The notes: generated from the letters alone by a model not told the origin. A stretch of 64,000 nt of DNA from Erysipelotrichaceae bacterium (GCA_030531215.1 JAUNNY010000002.1:47507-111506), one strand, 5' to 3'. Shown: positions 8,257 through 17,537, numbered from the stretch's first letter. Numbers and translations: made by a program.

Positions 8257-9066
8257 ATGAAAAGAGTATATTTAGAAATAACAAACAATTGCAATCTAAA
8301 CTGTTCTTTTTGTTCTTACAAAAAAGGAAATAATTATCTAACTTTAGAAGAAATAGATAATTATTCTACACAAATAAAAGAATTTACAAATTATATTTAT
8401 CTTCATATTCTTGGCGAACCATTATTACATCCACAATTTGAACAAATACTTGATATTCTCGATCAAAAAGAATTAAGTGTTCAATTAGTTACAAATGGTA
8501 CTTTATTATATAAACATCAAGACATACTTAAACATAAGTGTATTCGGAAATTATCAATTTCAATACATTCAATAAATAACTTAGATATAAATGAAAATTA
8601 TTTTAAACAAATTAATAATTTAATAGAAAACAATAACGATAAAACAATAGAATTAAGATTCTATAATAAACAACAATTATCAGACAAATTGATATCATAC
8701 TTAAACTCATTAAAAGAAAAATATAAATTTGAAGATACTAAAAAAGAAAACTCATATAGAATTAAAGAACATATATACGTCTATTTCCAAGATTTTTTCA
8801 AATGGCCAGAAATAGAAGATGCAATAGTATCAGATCAAGGAACATGCCACGGAGGCATTGATATGATAGGCATTAATAGTAAAAGCGATGTTACTATATG
8901 TTGTCTAGACCCAAAAGCATACAATAAATTAGGAAACCTAAAAGAAAAATCACTTAAAGAGATACTAGAAAGTGATTTATATAAAAAATATATCGAAGAC
9001 TTTAGAAACCATAAGATTAACTATGAATTATGTAAGAGATGTACCTATCGTCTCCGTTTTAAATAG
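8257..9066 (+). CDS. Radical SAM protein with SPASM-like C-terminus
   Basis: 269 aa. The N-terminal CNLNCSFC (Cys13, Cys17, Cys20) is the CxxxCxxC ligand set for the [4Fe-4S] cluster that cleaves S-adenosylmethionine; LHILGEPLLHP matches the GGEP-type motif and VTNGTLL the next strand. The C-terminal third has GTCHGG, ICCLD, the LGNLKEKSLKEI phrase typical of SPASM domains, and LCKRC, so one auxiliary cluster is likely. Such proteins mature enzymes or modify peptides, but no obvious peptide substrate or partner is adjacent. It overlaps the convergent methyltransferase gene by 8 bp. Substrate unknown. Confidence 0.85.
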   Translation: MKRVYLEITNNCNLNCSFCSYKKGNNYLTLEEIDNYSTQIKEFTNYIYLHILGEPLLHPQFEQILDILDQKELSVQLVTNGTLLYKHQDILKHKCIRKLSISIHSINNLDINENYFKQINNLIENNNDKTIELRFYNKQQLSDKLISYLNSLKEKYKFEDTKKENSYRIKEHIYVYFQDFFKWPEIEDAIVSDQGTCHGGIDMIGINSKSDVTICCLDPKAYNKLGNLKEKSLKEILESDLYKKYIEDFRNHKINYELCKRCTYRLRFK

Positions 9067-9760
9067 TTTGATGATATAAATAACTAAGTACGATTGAACT
9101 TAATGAACTTAAAGACATTTCGTTAAGATTTTTATGTTTTACATAATAACCTTCCTTAAATTCTTTACACAATCCTCGATACTCTTGAGGAATTATGACA
9201 CTATAAGGTTCATATGCCTTTAATTCACATAACTCATGACCACCATTTGGCACAAATGGATAAATAAAATTATCAGGATAATCATTAATATAATCCATCA
9301 ATTTATCATAATGAACAATATTGCAATGAAAGATTGAACCCATAGAAGCTCTTATACATCTAGGATCAAAATAATCAATATCGCTATTAACAATAACAAT
9401 GTCATGAAAATCAAAAGATACCGAACTTCTTAAAATAGTTCCTAGTTCTCCATAATCATTAAATTCATATAGCACGATATGTTTTTTGCTATCTAAATTG
9501 TTATAAAACTTATTAAAGATACCGATGCAATAACAATTCTCTTTAATTGATAATTTATCAATAAGTGAATCATCGTATACTAGAACAATATTGTTTAGTT
9601 CGCATAATTGCAACAAATAATCAAGTTGATTGTTCTTGTTCGCTTTATTAGATAATACAATCTTTTCGATATATTTTGCTTTATGTAAAAGAGCCTCAAT
9701 TGTTAAAGACATACCTAAACAATATGATTTTGAATCTAATTTATTATACGTTTCCATCAT
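9059..9760 (-). CDS. SpoU/TrmH-type (SPOUT) RNA 2'-O-methyltransferase, divergent
   Basis: About 233 aa. Overall SPOUT knot order is recognisable: GELGTILRSSVSFDFHDIVI (motif 1 region), RCIRASMGSIFHCNIV (motif 2) and SLSSLSSIVLSYLY (motif 3, usually SLNVSVAAGI). The N-terminal part (ALLHKAKYIEKIVLSNKA) resembles the substrate-binding domain of RlmB-like enzymes. Two usual features are changed: the Asn before motif 1 (here Tyr-Gly) and the GNE(G) loop (here PQEYRGL). It may still be active on rRNA or tRNA; the target cannot be read. It starts inside the dehydrogenase gene (17-bp overlap), so the two are co-transcribed. Confidence 0.75.
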   Translation of the reverse strand: MMETYNKLDSKSYCLGMSLTIEALLHKAKYIEKIVLSNKANKNNQLDYLLQLCELNNIVLVYDDSLIDKLSIKENCYCIGIFNKFYNNLDSKKHIVLYEFNDYGELGTILRSSVSFDFHDIVIVNSDIDYFDPRCIRASMGSIFHCNIVHYDKLMDYINDYPDNFIYPFVPNGGHELCELKAYEPYSVIIPQEYRGLCKEFKEGYYVKHKNLNEMSLSSLSSIVLSYLYHQTI

Positions 9761-11255
9761 TAATAATTATATTAGAAATTCTTATTCCATCAAGGCAACA
9801 AGACATTATACCGCCACCATATCCAGCACCCTCACCCATAGGATAAAGATTTTTAGTATTAATTGATTGCCCTAATTCGTTTCTCTTAATTCTAATTGGA
9901 CAAGAAGATCTAGTTTCAGGTCCAACCATAATACCTTTATCAATAAAACCTGGAATTTTTGAATCAAAATCTAAAAGGGCTTGTTTTACTATATTTAAAT
10001 CATTCTTGGAAAAGAAATTATTAAAATCATATAATACAGTACCCAAACAATATGTAGATGGAAAGATTAACTCGTGAAGTTCGTTATTCATAAAATCTTT
10101 GATATTTTGAGCTAATGCTTTATAGCTATTTGAATATGCATAAGCTTTATATTCAATCATTTTTAAATAGATATAACCATCATTAAATTCAGTTTTAGGA
10201 ACTTGAATTAAAATAGCACTATTAGCAATACCAGAGTCACGTTTAGCATAAGACATACCATTAGTGACTATCGTATTTTTATCAGACATTGCAGGTACAA
10301 CCAATCCACCAGGGCACATGCAAAATGAATAGACACCCTTTTCGCCTTTGTATCTTAATAAATATTCATTTGGTTCATTAACAATACTATTAGTTTGACG
10401 TTCATCTATGAAACTTTGAGGATGTTCTACTCTAAAACCAATCGCAATATCTTTAGGCTCGATATAAACACCTAAATCTTGTAATTTTACAACTGTATCA
10501 TAAGCACTATGTCCAATACCAAGCAATAAATAATCACAATCATATTCATCTTTTTTAGTAACAATCTTTTTAATACAACGTTTATCATCTAATACAAAAT
10601 CAACAACTTCTTCAGAAAAATGAAAATCACATCCTTGTTGTATTAAATAATCAGTTATATTTTCAATTACTTTCCTAATTTCATCAGTGCCTATATGAGG
10701 ATGATGTTCATATTTAATAGATTCTTTACATCCGTGTTTAATAAAAATATTAAGAATATAATCAATGTATTGATCTTTTATTCTGGTTGTCAGTTTTGCA
10801 TCAGAAAAAGTACCTGCACCACCTTCGCCAAATTGAACATTACTATTTTCATCTAATATTCCCTCATTAAAGAAACGTTCGACATCTTTTACACGATCTT
10901 TAATTCTTTTTCCCTTTTCAAAAACAGACACATTAAATCCAGTTTGCATTAAACGATAAGCAGAAAAAATACCGCTAGGGCCATACCCAACAATACAAAC
11001 TTTTTTATTATTTTTATGATATACAGGATTTAAATCAGTTTTAATGTATTTTTTAATATTACTGGTTATATATTTATCTTCGTTGTCGACATCAACTAAA
11101 ACCGAATAAACATATATAGGCTCTTTTCTTGCATCTAATGATTTCTTTTTAATCTCAAAACTATTAATTTTAGTATGCAAAAGCTTTTCAATCTTTGATT
11201 GCAGTTTATCCTCGCTAGAATTTAAACTAAGTTTAATATCATTAATTAATAACAT
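9744..11255 (-). CDS. FAD-dependent dehydrogenase of the COG2509 type
   Basis: 503 aa. An uncharacterised NAD(FAD)-utilising dehydrogenase common in Bacillota. An N-terminal domain of about 85 residues precedes the dinucleotide-binding motif VCIVGYGPSGIFSAYRL; then come the FEKGKRIKDRV stretch, VQFGEGGAGTFSDAKLTTR, HPHIGTDEIRKV, LLGIGHSAYD, and the C-terminal GEGAGYGGGIMSCCLDGIRI that closes the FAD site. Electron donor and substrate are not known. First gene of a two-gene transcript with the SPOUT methyltransferase. An alternative TTG start lies four codons upstream; no strong ribosome site distinguishes them. Confidence 0.82.
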   Translation of the reverse strand: MLLINDIKLSLNSSEDKLQSKIEKLLHTKINSFEIKKKSLDARKEPIYVYSVLVDVDNEDKYITSNIKKYIKTDLNPVYHKNNKKVCIVGYGPSGIFSAYRLMQTGFNVSVFEKGKRIKDRVKDVERFFNEGILDENSNVQFGEGGAGTFSDAKLTTRIKDQYIDYILNIFIKHGCKESIKYEHHPHIGTDEIRKVIENITDYLIQQGCDFHFSEEVVDFVLDDKRCIKKIVTKKDEYDCDYLLLGIGHSAYDTVVKLQDLGVYIEPKDIAIGFRVEHPQSFIDERQTNSIVNEPNEYLLRYKGEKGVYSFCMCPGGLVVPAMSDKNTIVTNGMSYAKRDSGIANSAILIQVPKTEFNDGYIYLKMIEYKAYAYSNSYKALAQNIKDFMNNELHELIFPSTYCLGTVLYDFNNFFSKNDLNIVKQALLDFDSKIPGFIDKGIMVGPETRSSCPIRIKRNELGQSINTKNLYPMGEGAGYGGGIMSCCLDGIRISNIIINDGNV

Positions 11256-11475
11256 TTTTGTGAACAATCTTTATAGACCAAACGTTTCAATACATTATGG
11301 TTTTCTCAATCAATATAATACATTAAATAATATAATAATTCATAAAAGTAAATTACTTAAAACATGTTAATAGATATTATGTAGACTATTTTTTACACTA
11401 CAAAAGTTTTTTATTAATCCATATAAGAAGTGATTAATGAACAAAATTTAATAATATTAATTAAATAATAAAAAG

Positions 11476-12114
11476 CTAATCATTTGGCTCGCCAATAAAA
11501 TAATCTTCACCAGCGTTTAACATGTAAACGTATGATCTGAAATATATACGAGCAATTCTAATTAAAGTATATTCATCTATATTTTTATATTTAAATATCT
11601 CTTTAAAGCCATCAAAGATAGCAACCGCAAAGGATCTAGATAAAACATTAATATCGATAATGTTATTATCATTACCAAAAGAAACAGTAATCATTTCACT
11701 AATAACCTTAGAAAACCAAGATACAAGGTCGTTATTTAGGGAGGAGTTAATCATTAATATATTAAATTCGGTTTGATTATTGATAAACACCTTAACCATT
11801 TTTTCCGCAAGACCATCCAAGATATTAGTTAACTCTGCAACATTAAATCTAACATCAAATACTCTAGTTTCTAAAGATAATGTATTTTTAGTAATATCTT
11901 TAACAATCGAATCTAGTTGTCTTAATGTAGGCCCTACAATTTGATAATTTATATCCTCTTTACTATCAAAATAACGATATAAATTGCCAACAGTCATATT
12001 AGCTTTTTTGGCAATACTACGCATCGTAGTAGCTTCATAGCCCTTCTGCAGAAATTCTTGTTTTGCGGATTCTAAAATAAGGACTTTTACTTCATCTTTT
12101 AATACTTGCGCCAT
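11476..12114 (-). CDS. TetR-family transcriptional regulator
   Basis: 212 aa. N-terminal helix-turn-helix is clear: GYEATTMRSIAKKANMTVGN followed by LYRYFDSKEDI (about residues 20-56). The rest is the helical ligand-binding region with no recognisable specificity. It sits last behind the exporter genes in the same orientation, 77 bp from the lipoprotein gene, but has its own promoter, so it most likely represses itself and the exporter in response to an unknown compound. A perfect 12-bp palindrome lies just upstream of its extended -10. Confidence 0.9.
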   Translation of the reverse strand: MAQVLKDEVKVLILESAKQEFLQKGYEATTMRSIAKKANMTVGNLYRYFDSKEDINYQIVGPTLRQLDSIVKDITKNTLSLETRVFDVRFNVAELTNILDGLAEKMVKVFINNQTEFNILMINSSLNNDLVSWFSKVISEMITVSFGNDNNIIDINVLSRSFAVAIFDGFKEIFKYKNIDEYTLIRIARIYFRSYVYMLNAGEDYFIGEPND

Positions 12115-12148
12115 ATCTATATTTTATCATAAAAATGAACAATTGTTC
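12115..12148 (-). promoter_or_regulatory. tetR promoter with palindromic operator candidate
   Basis: Minus strand GAACAATTGTTC (12137-12148, perfect palindrome), then 7 nt, TGATAAAAT (extended -10, 12121-12129), ATAGAT, ATG. The palindrome occupies the -35 area, as expected for an autorepressor site. No Shine-Dalgarno: leaderless start predicted. Confidence 0.55.
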
Positions 12149-12191
12149 TCTAATAGATAATAATCAATAAATAAACAACAAAAGTAAAATA

Positions 12192-12821
12192 TTAGTAATC
12201 GATATCTTCTGTATATTTTTCAATATCTTCTAAATTTACAATATTTAAAGGCAAAACGATTCTACTGATACCATAATCATAAATCAGCATTGTATCCTCT
12301 TTATTTTCATTGTTATTAGAATAAATTTCGCTAAATTTAGTAATTTTATCATCATCTAGTTCAATTTGAATTTCAGATGGAACATGAATTTCATCATCAT
12401 ATAAATATTTACCTTTAAGATTATTACCAATAAATTTATTATTTTTGTATTTTAATGAACCATTATTGATATATCCACTAACCTTCTCTAAACGTTCTAG
12501 TTGTTTATATGGGAAAAGATAATGTTCATCATAATCAATCTTTTCTTTAACAAATATTTTATATTCTTCATCATAAGCGATAATAAACAAATCATCACCT
12601 TCCTTGGTAACGTAGATTTCGTTTTCATCATCTTTCATATAACAAGTATTGTCAGTAAAGATATACAAAGATTTTTTACCATTAATATCTTCCTCAATAG
12701 TATAGTTATTTGTGTTATTAAAATAATCAAGACATTTTTGATAAATCAAAAAATCATCTGTTTTTCTAGAACAACCTGTAAGAATCATGAATATCAATGC
12801 AATAATAAATAATCTTTTCAT
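12192..12821 (-). CDS. Lipoprotein of the ABC exporter cluster
   Basis: 209 aa. The signal peptide MKRLFIIALIFMILTGC ends in a lipobox (LTGC, Cys17), so it should be anchored on the outer face of the membrane. The mature part is acidic with many Tyr and Asn, mostly predicted beta, and shows no motif that I recognise; it has the general style of LolA/LppX-like or DUF small lipoproteins but this is only an impression. Its start codon overlaps the permease stop (TAATG), so it is translationally coupled to the exporter and probably an accessory or substrate-sensing part. Confidence 0.75.
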   Translation of the reverse strand: MKRLFIIALIFMILTGCSRKTDDFLIYQKCLDYFNNTNNYTIEEDINGKKSLYIFTDNTCYMKDDENEIYVTKEGDDLFIIAYDEEYKIFVKEKIDYDEHYLFPYKQLERLEKVSGYINNGSLKYKNNKFIGNNLKGKYLYDDEIHVPSEIQIELDDDKITKFSEIYSNNNENKEDTMLIYDYGISRIVLPLNIVNLEDIEKYTEDIDY

Positions 12822-15115
12822 TAATCTTTTTCCTTCGTATTTTCAACAAGATTCCACTTACGTATATTTTGCATAGCGATATAATGCGTAAAAACAATGA
12901 ATACTAAAACAATTATAATAGTTAAATAATATTGTTTAATGCTAGATGTAAAAGGATATTCTCTTGTGCTAGTGGATATTACACTCATAGCAAATCTCGA
13001 AAAATAAACGCCCAAAATCAAACCGACAATAATACTAATTATAGTTTGAATACCAGTTTGAAATAACCAAATTCTAGAGATATCCTTAACCTGGTAGCCA
13101 ATCGTTCTAAGAACTGATAATTCCTTTTTTTGTTCATATAAACTATTGATAGTAGTGTTATAGACAATAACAAAACCAATAATAAGTGAAAAGCCAATAA
13201 TAAAGTAAACACCAATGTTATAAAGCGAAAATTCCTTCTCGATTCCTTTTCGGTTACTGGTAGTTGAACTGGCAATAGAAATATTATCTTGACTATTAGC
13301 AAAATTAATCGCTTTTGTTTCGTCCCCTGTTTTTAAAACAACGCTATATTGGTCAATATCTTTAATTTTGGCTAAATTATCATTCTTCACATAACAGTAT
13401 CGATCAACATATTCGTCAACCATACCCTCTACAACAAATTCAACGCCATTAACTAAAACTTTATCACCAATATTAGCGCCTATATTTTGTGCAATATGTT
13501 TTTCAATAATTAATCCATCTGAAATATCAGCATTTATAGAATTAAGCTTATATAATCCTATAAGACTGCTATTAGGCTCGATACCCCTAACGGTTATATC
13601 CTCTTTACGATTATTGAATTCAATAGTCGTATCAATGTAGTTTAATATTTCATATGCATCTACAAAACTATTTTGATTCAATAATTTGATATCATTATCA
13701 TTAATTTTTTCATCATAAAAGAATTGAAAATCAAATTTAATTCTTTCATCAAACAAACTTGATTTTATTTCGTTTTTTGAATCATAAAATGCCCAAGAAG
13801 TAAAAATCATCATAACAGTAGCAGTTAGGCAAAGAGTGGAAAAAATAAATCGTTTTTTGTTTTTTAATATACTGTTTATTCCGTATTTAATCTTTGATGA
13901 ATAATTACTTAACTTATTATTAATTTTTATATCAAAATTACTTGGCCTTCTAACTTCTTCACGTAATGATTCGGTTGGCGATATTTCCTTGATTTGACCA
14001 ATAGATAGCAAAACAGCAATCTGTCCAGAAACAATCGTTGCAATAATAGAAATTATGTAATATACGATATTAAATTTATAGGTAATATATGGGATATTAA
14101 ATGTCTCTACATATATAGTTGAAGTAAGATAAGTAACAAAGATTCCAAGAATTGTTCCTAAAAATATAGATAGAAAACTAGTGAATAAAACTAAACCGGC
14201 AAATACATAATATATATCAGTAATCTTACGTCCTAAAGTTCTTAAAATGCCAATATCTTTTCTACTTTGTTTAATAATTTGTGTTAAAAACAGAAAAGAA
14301 ACACATATTACAATTACAAAAAAAGCACTAGGAAGTAATAAAGAAAGCGATTTAACTGGTTTAATATTGATATCAATTCTATTTCTTATAATTGAATTAG
14401 AATATAAATAGTCATCTAAAATATTACTTTGACCAAGAATAATCTTAATTCTATTCATTAAAGATTCTTGATCAGCCCAATCCTCAAAAAAGATTAATAA
14501 TTGATTAAATTGATTGTTATAATCGGTATCTAACAAATAATCTTCGGGAAGATACATATATGCTAAATCAGGATTATTTCCATATATGTATTTATTTAAT
14601 ATTAGTGAAACACAATCAGGAGTTGTAATAGATCTACCCATACACAGAGTTTCTTTTTTATCAGCAAAGTCTGCTTCAATTAAATCTCCTACCTCAATAT
14701 CATTATTATCTAAAAAAGATTTATTAACAGAAACATTAGGATAATCACCACTCTCATTAATATCATATGTATATTGCATGCCATAATCACGATAATTATA
14801 AGTAATAGCTCTTACATTAATATATCTTCCATTCGATAATTTACCTTGAAAATCAAAAGTAAGTCTATAGTTTAATGACTTGACACCATTAATGTTTTCA
14901 ATTTCTTTACATATATTTTTGTCTAAAACTTTGGTTGTAATAATTCCATCTGCATATCGATATTGGCTCGCAAAGGTATCTAAGCTTTTATCAACGCTAT
15001 CACAAGCAGAAGTTAAGCCAAATAATAAAGACATGCTTAAAGCTAAAGCAATGCTTATTCCGAAAAATAACTTAATATATTTTTTAAATAGCGGATATAC
15101 TAATATGCTAACCAT
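12821..15115 (-). CDS. FtsX/MacB-type ABC exporter permease with two FtsX domains
   Basis: 764 aa from the ATG at 15113-15115 (GAGTGG lies 8 nt upstream; an in-frame GTG 9 nt earlier is less likely). Order: one N-terminal membrane helix, a large extracellular MacB-type domain (about residues 40-240), three helices with the FtsX signature (SRKDIGILRTLGRKITDIY), a helix entering a second extracellular domain (about 430-610) and three more helices with the second FtsX signature (QKKELSVLRTIGYQVKDIS). Partner of the ATPase just upstream. This two-domain architecture is seen in Gram-positive exporters of peptides or lipids; the cargo is unknown. Confidence 0.87.
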   Translation of the reverse strand: MVSILVYPLFKKYIKLFFGISIALALSMSLLFGLTSACDSVDKSLDTFASQYRYADGIITTKVLDKNICKEIENINGVKSLNYRLTFDFQGKLSNGRYINVRAITYNYRDYGMQYTYDINESGDYPNVSVNKSFLDNNDIEVGDLIEADFADKKETLCMGRSITTPDCVSLILNKYIYGNNPDLAYMYLPEDYLLDTDYNNQFNQLLIFFEDWADQESLMNRIKIILGQSNILDDYLYSNSIIRNRIDINIKPVKSLSLLLPSAFFVIVICVSFLFLTQIIKQSRKDIGILRTLGRKITDIYYVFAGLVLFTSFLSIFLGTILGIFVTYLTSTIYVETFNIPYITYKFNIVYYIISIIATIVSGQIAVLLSIGQIKEISPTESLREEVRRPSNFDIKINNKLSNYSSKIKYGINSILKNKKRFIFSTLCLTATVMMIFTSWAFYDSKNEIKSSLFDERIKFDFQFFYDEKINDNDIKLLNQNSFVDAYEILNYIDTTIEFNNRKEDITVRGIEPNSSLIGLYKLNSINADISDGLIIEKHIAQNIGANIGDKVLVNGVEFVVEGMVDEYVDRYCYVKNDNLAKIKDIDQYSVVLKTGDETKAINFANSQDNISIASSTTSNRKGIEKEFSLYNIGVYFIIGFSLIIGFVIVYNTTINSLYEQKKELSVLRTIGYQVKDISRIWLFQTGIQTIISIIVGLILGVYFSRFAMSVISTSTREYPFTSSIKQYYLTIIIVLVFIVFTHYIAMQNIRKWNLVENTKEKD

Positions 15116-15117
15116 AA

Positions 15118-15828
15118 TTACCACTCTATGTCTTTTGCGCTAACAATATTATTATTTTGTTCTATTTTTGTAATTTGACCATTACGCATATATAAAACGC
15201 GATCTGCAATCTTGGCCATTTCTTTAGTATGCGTAACTATGACAACACATTTATGATATACTCGCGAAAGTTCTTCTAATTTAATTAAAATAGCCTTCCC
15301 AGTTTCATAATCTAGCGCACCAGTAGGCTCATCACATAAAAGCATAGGAGCATCTTTTACAAGTGCCCTTGCAATAGAAACACGTTGTTGTTCACCACCC
15401 GATAACTCTCGAGGATATTTAAATTTCTTCTCTTTTAATTTAACAATATCTAAAACATTATCTACTGCTTCAATATTTTCTTTAGCCATGCATATATCAA
15501 TATTCTCTTTAGCAGTTAACTCTTGAATTAAATTAAATGATTGAAAAACAAATCCTATATTCTTATCACGATAGTTGGTTAATTTTACATCATTAAATTT
15601 TGTGATATCTTCATCATCATATAGAATTTGGCCAGAAGTTGGGTAGTCCATACCACCTATCATATTTAGAAGCGTACTTTTGCCACTGCCTGAACTTCCT
15701 AAAATGACAAGAAGTTCACCATCATAGATTTCAAAACTAACATCATTTAAAGCTATAACTTTACTTTCACCTTGGCCATATTCTTTTGATAAATTTTCAA
15801 CTTTAAGAAGCGTCTTCTGTTTTTCCAT
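15118..15828 (-). CDS. ABC exporter ATPase, LolD/MacB family
   Basis: 236 aa. Complete nucleotide-binding protein: Walker A GSSGSGKST, Q-loop FVFQSFNL, signature LSGGEQQRVSIARAL, Walker B MLLCDEPTGALD and the switch His in VIVTHTKEMA. It belongs to the family that powers FtsX-type permeases through mechanotransmission rather than classic channel transport. It starts inside the end of the coiled-coil gene (26-bp overlap) and stops 2 bp before the permease ATG, so the three are made together. Confidence 0.94.
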   Translation of the reverse strand: MEKQKTLLKVENLSKEYGQGESKVIALNDVSFEIYDGELLVILGSSGSGKSTLLNMIGGMDYPTSGQILYDDEDITKFNDVKLTNYRDKNIGFVFQSFNLIQELTAKENIDICMAKENIEAVDNVLDIVKLKEKKFKYPRELSGGEQQRVSIARALVKDAPMLLCDEPTGALDYETGKAILIKLEELSRVYHKCVVIVTHTKEMAKIADRVLYMRNGQITKIEQNNNIVSAKDIEW

Positions 15829-17461
15829 TTTTCTTTCCTCTATATACTATATATCCAAACAATGCAGCTAAAATAACCACACCTATTATTGCACCATAAG
15901 GAGAGTATGATTTATTGCTGCCACAACAATCAGAATAAACATAATTGATATTAATATTTGAAATATCTTTTTTTAATACGTTAATATCTTTGTCTATATC
16001 ATCTAACTGATTATTAAAGTCATTCATCTGTTCATCATATTTAGATTTTTCTTGATTATATTTAGTTACACCAGAATCATATTCTTTTTTCTTAGAATTA
16101 AATTCTATTGTAGCATCGTTATATTCCTTAAGTTTCTTGTCATATTCTTGTAAGCCATCTTCGTATTCATCTTTACCTTTTAAATATTCGTTATATTTAC
16201 TATCATATTCTTTTTCTGCAGATTTAATTTGATCGCGTACATAAATAGCAGATTCTAAATCTTCAATTGTAAGTTCAACAGTTACAAGACTTTGAATATT
16301 ATTAGTATTAGACTGTAAAGATACTACAGCTGTTCTTAAATATAACAAAGATTCTTTATTTCTAGAAAAAGATATTCCAGGAAGAAAATCATCTATTTTT
16401 TTATACGCATTTTCTATATCATCCCATAAGTCATCATCTATTTCTTCTTGACTAAGAGCTTTATCTATTAAATCAATTAAATCAGATGTGTAGTTTGGAA
16501 GCTTATTAATTGTATCGATATGGCTTTTAATGAAATCCCTAGAATATCCCGATTGAGAAATTGAATTTTCTAGACTAGACTTATAAGATTCAAGTTCATT
16601 TTCACTAATACCATATTCATTCAATTTACTTTGAAATTGTTTCTTATTACTATCAATTTCGTCTTTTGCGTTTTTCAACTTTTTGTTTGCTGAATCAAGC
16701 TCCTCTTTAGCTTCGTCAAGAGTATTTTTACTATCTTTTAGTTTCGTATTTGCTTCATCTAGTTCATTTTTATATTTATCTATTTGTTTTTTAGCATCAT
16801 TAATCTCTTTTTCAGCATCTTTCAATTGCTTTCCCGCATCATCTTCAAGAGTTTGAATACTATCTTTAATAACATCAGCTTTATCTTTTAATTGATTAAT
16901 TTGTTCATTCTTAAAATCAGTAATTTCTTGTTTTCTATCGTCCTTTAATTTATTCTCAATATCAGCTAACAGTGATTTAATATCTGATTGTTGTTTGGCG
17001 TAAACATATACAGAATCATAGCCTAAACTATCGAAATTAGAAGATAAAATGTAACCAACAGCTTTATTAGTCAACATATCATCATATAAACCAACTATTT
17101 TGTATTCATCAGTATCAATTAAAAATGACTCTCCTAATTCATAATTATTCTTTTCTACATATTTATTACTTAAAACTATTTCTTTAATTTTTTCGGGTTT
17201 TCTACCAGCTGTTATATTTATATAAGAATTTTCGAAAGATCTAATCTCATCACTATAATTAATTGCTTTTTTAAAGAAACCATAAGCTGTATGTATATTT
17301 TTATGATTTGAAATGGTATTAACGTTATTTTCACTAAAACCATAACTATTTCCTATTTCATAAACATAATAATCAGTATTTGAAGTTAAAAAAGATCCTA
17401 TAATAATAAGCGAAAATATAATAATAAATACAGGAATTACTATCTTTTTATTTTTCAACAT
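15803..17461 (-). CDS. Membrane protein with MacB-like domain and long extracellular coiled coil
   Basis: 552 aa. N-terminal membrane helix (IVIPVFIIIFSLIIIGSFL), then about 140 residues resembling a MacB-type extracellular domain (GRKPEKIKEIVLSNKYVEKN, then GESFLIDTDEYKIVGLYDD), then about 300 residues of heptad-rich Lys/Glu/Asp/Leu sequence broken near the middle by a helical tip (roughly residues 270-390), and a C-terminal helix (YGAIIGVVILAALFGYIVY) with a basic tail. The two coil arms look able to fold back into an antiparallel stalk. Related coils occur as insertions inside large FtsX permeases of Bacillota; here the coil is a separate protein without the FtsX helices. First gene of the exporter operon. 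Confidence 0.75.
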   Translation of the reverse strand: MLKNKKIVIPVFIIIFSLIIIGSFLTSNTDYYVYEIGNSYGFSENNVNTISNHKNIHTAYGFFKKAINYSDEIRSFENSYINITAGRKPEKIKEIVLSNKYVEKNNYELGESFLIDTDEYKIVGLYDDMLTNKAVGYILSSNFDSLGYDSVYVYAKQQSDIKSLLADIENKLKDDRKQEITDFKNEQINQLKDKADVIKDSIQTLEDDAGKQLKDAEKEINDAKKQIDKYKNELDEANTKLKDSKNTLDEAKEELDSANKKLKNAKDEIDSNKKQFQSKLNEYGISENELESYKSSLENSISQSGYSRDFIKSHIDTINKLPNYTSDLIDLIDKALSQEEIDDDLWDDIENAYKKIDDFLPGISFSRNKESLLYLRTAVVSLQSNTNNIQSLVTVELTIEDLESAIYVRDQIKSAEKEYDSKYNEYLKGKDEYEDGLQEYDKKLKEYNDATIEFNSKKKEYDSGVTKYNQEKSKYDEQMNDFNNQLDDIDKDINVLKKDISNININYVYSDCCGSNKSYSPYGAIIGVVILAALFGYIVYRGKKNGKTEDAS

Positions 17462-17467
17462 AAATAA

Positions 17468-17476
17468 ATTTTAACA
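17468..17476 (-). promoter_or_regulatory. Extended -10 of exporter operon, 6 nt before ATG
   Basis: Minus strand TGTTAAAAT, then TTATTT, then ATG (17459-17461). No Shine-Dalgarno; predicted leaderless. Confidence 0.6.
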
Positions 17477-17479
17477 TAA

Positions 17480-17522
17480 AATTATCTTTAATTATCTAAC
17501 GAAAAAAGGAACATAATTATCT
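17480..17522. repeat. Three direct copies of AATTATCT between divergent promoters
   Basis: AATTATCT at 17480-17487, 17490-17497 and 17515-17522. The first two are 10 bp apart (one helical turn). They lie between the -10 boxes of the exporter operon and the zinc-ribbon gene and could bind a regulator of either; in such AT-rich DNA chance is also possible. Confidence 0.35.
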
Positions 17523-17537
17523 TAAATATTATCAATA

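Noticed and set aside
11277..11290. cre-like ACCAAACGTTTCAA upstream of the COG2509 gene
   Set aside because: Misses conserved outer bases of the consensus; not counted as a CcpA site.
12501..12812. Open frame of 103 codons on the plus strand within the lipoprotein gene
   Set aside because: Shadow of the minus-strand gene; Ile/Phe-rich, with no start signal.
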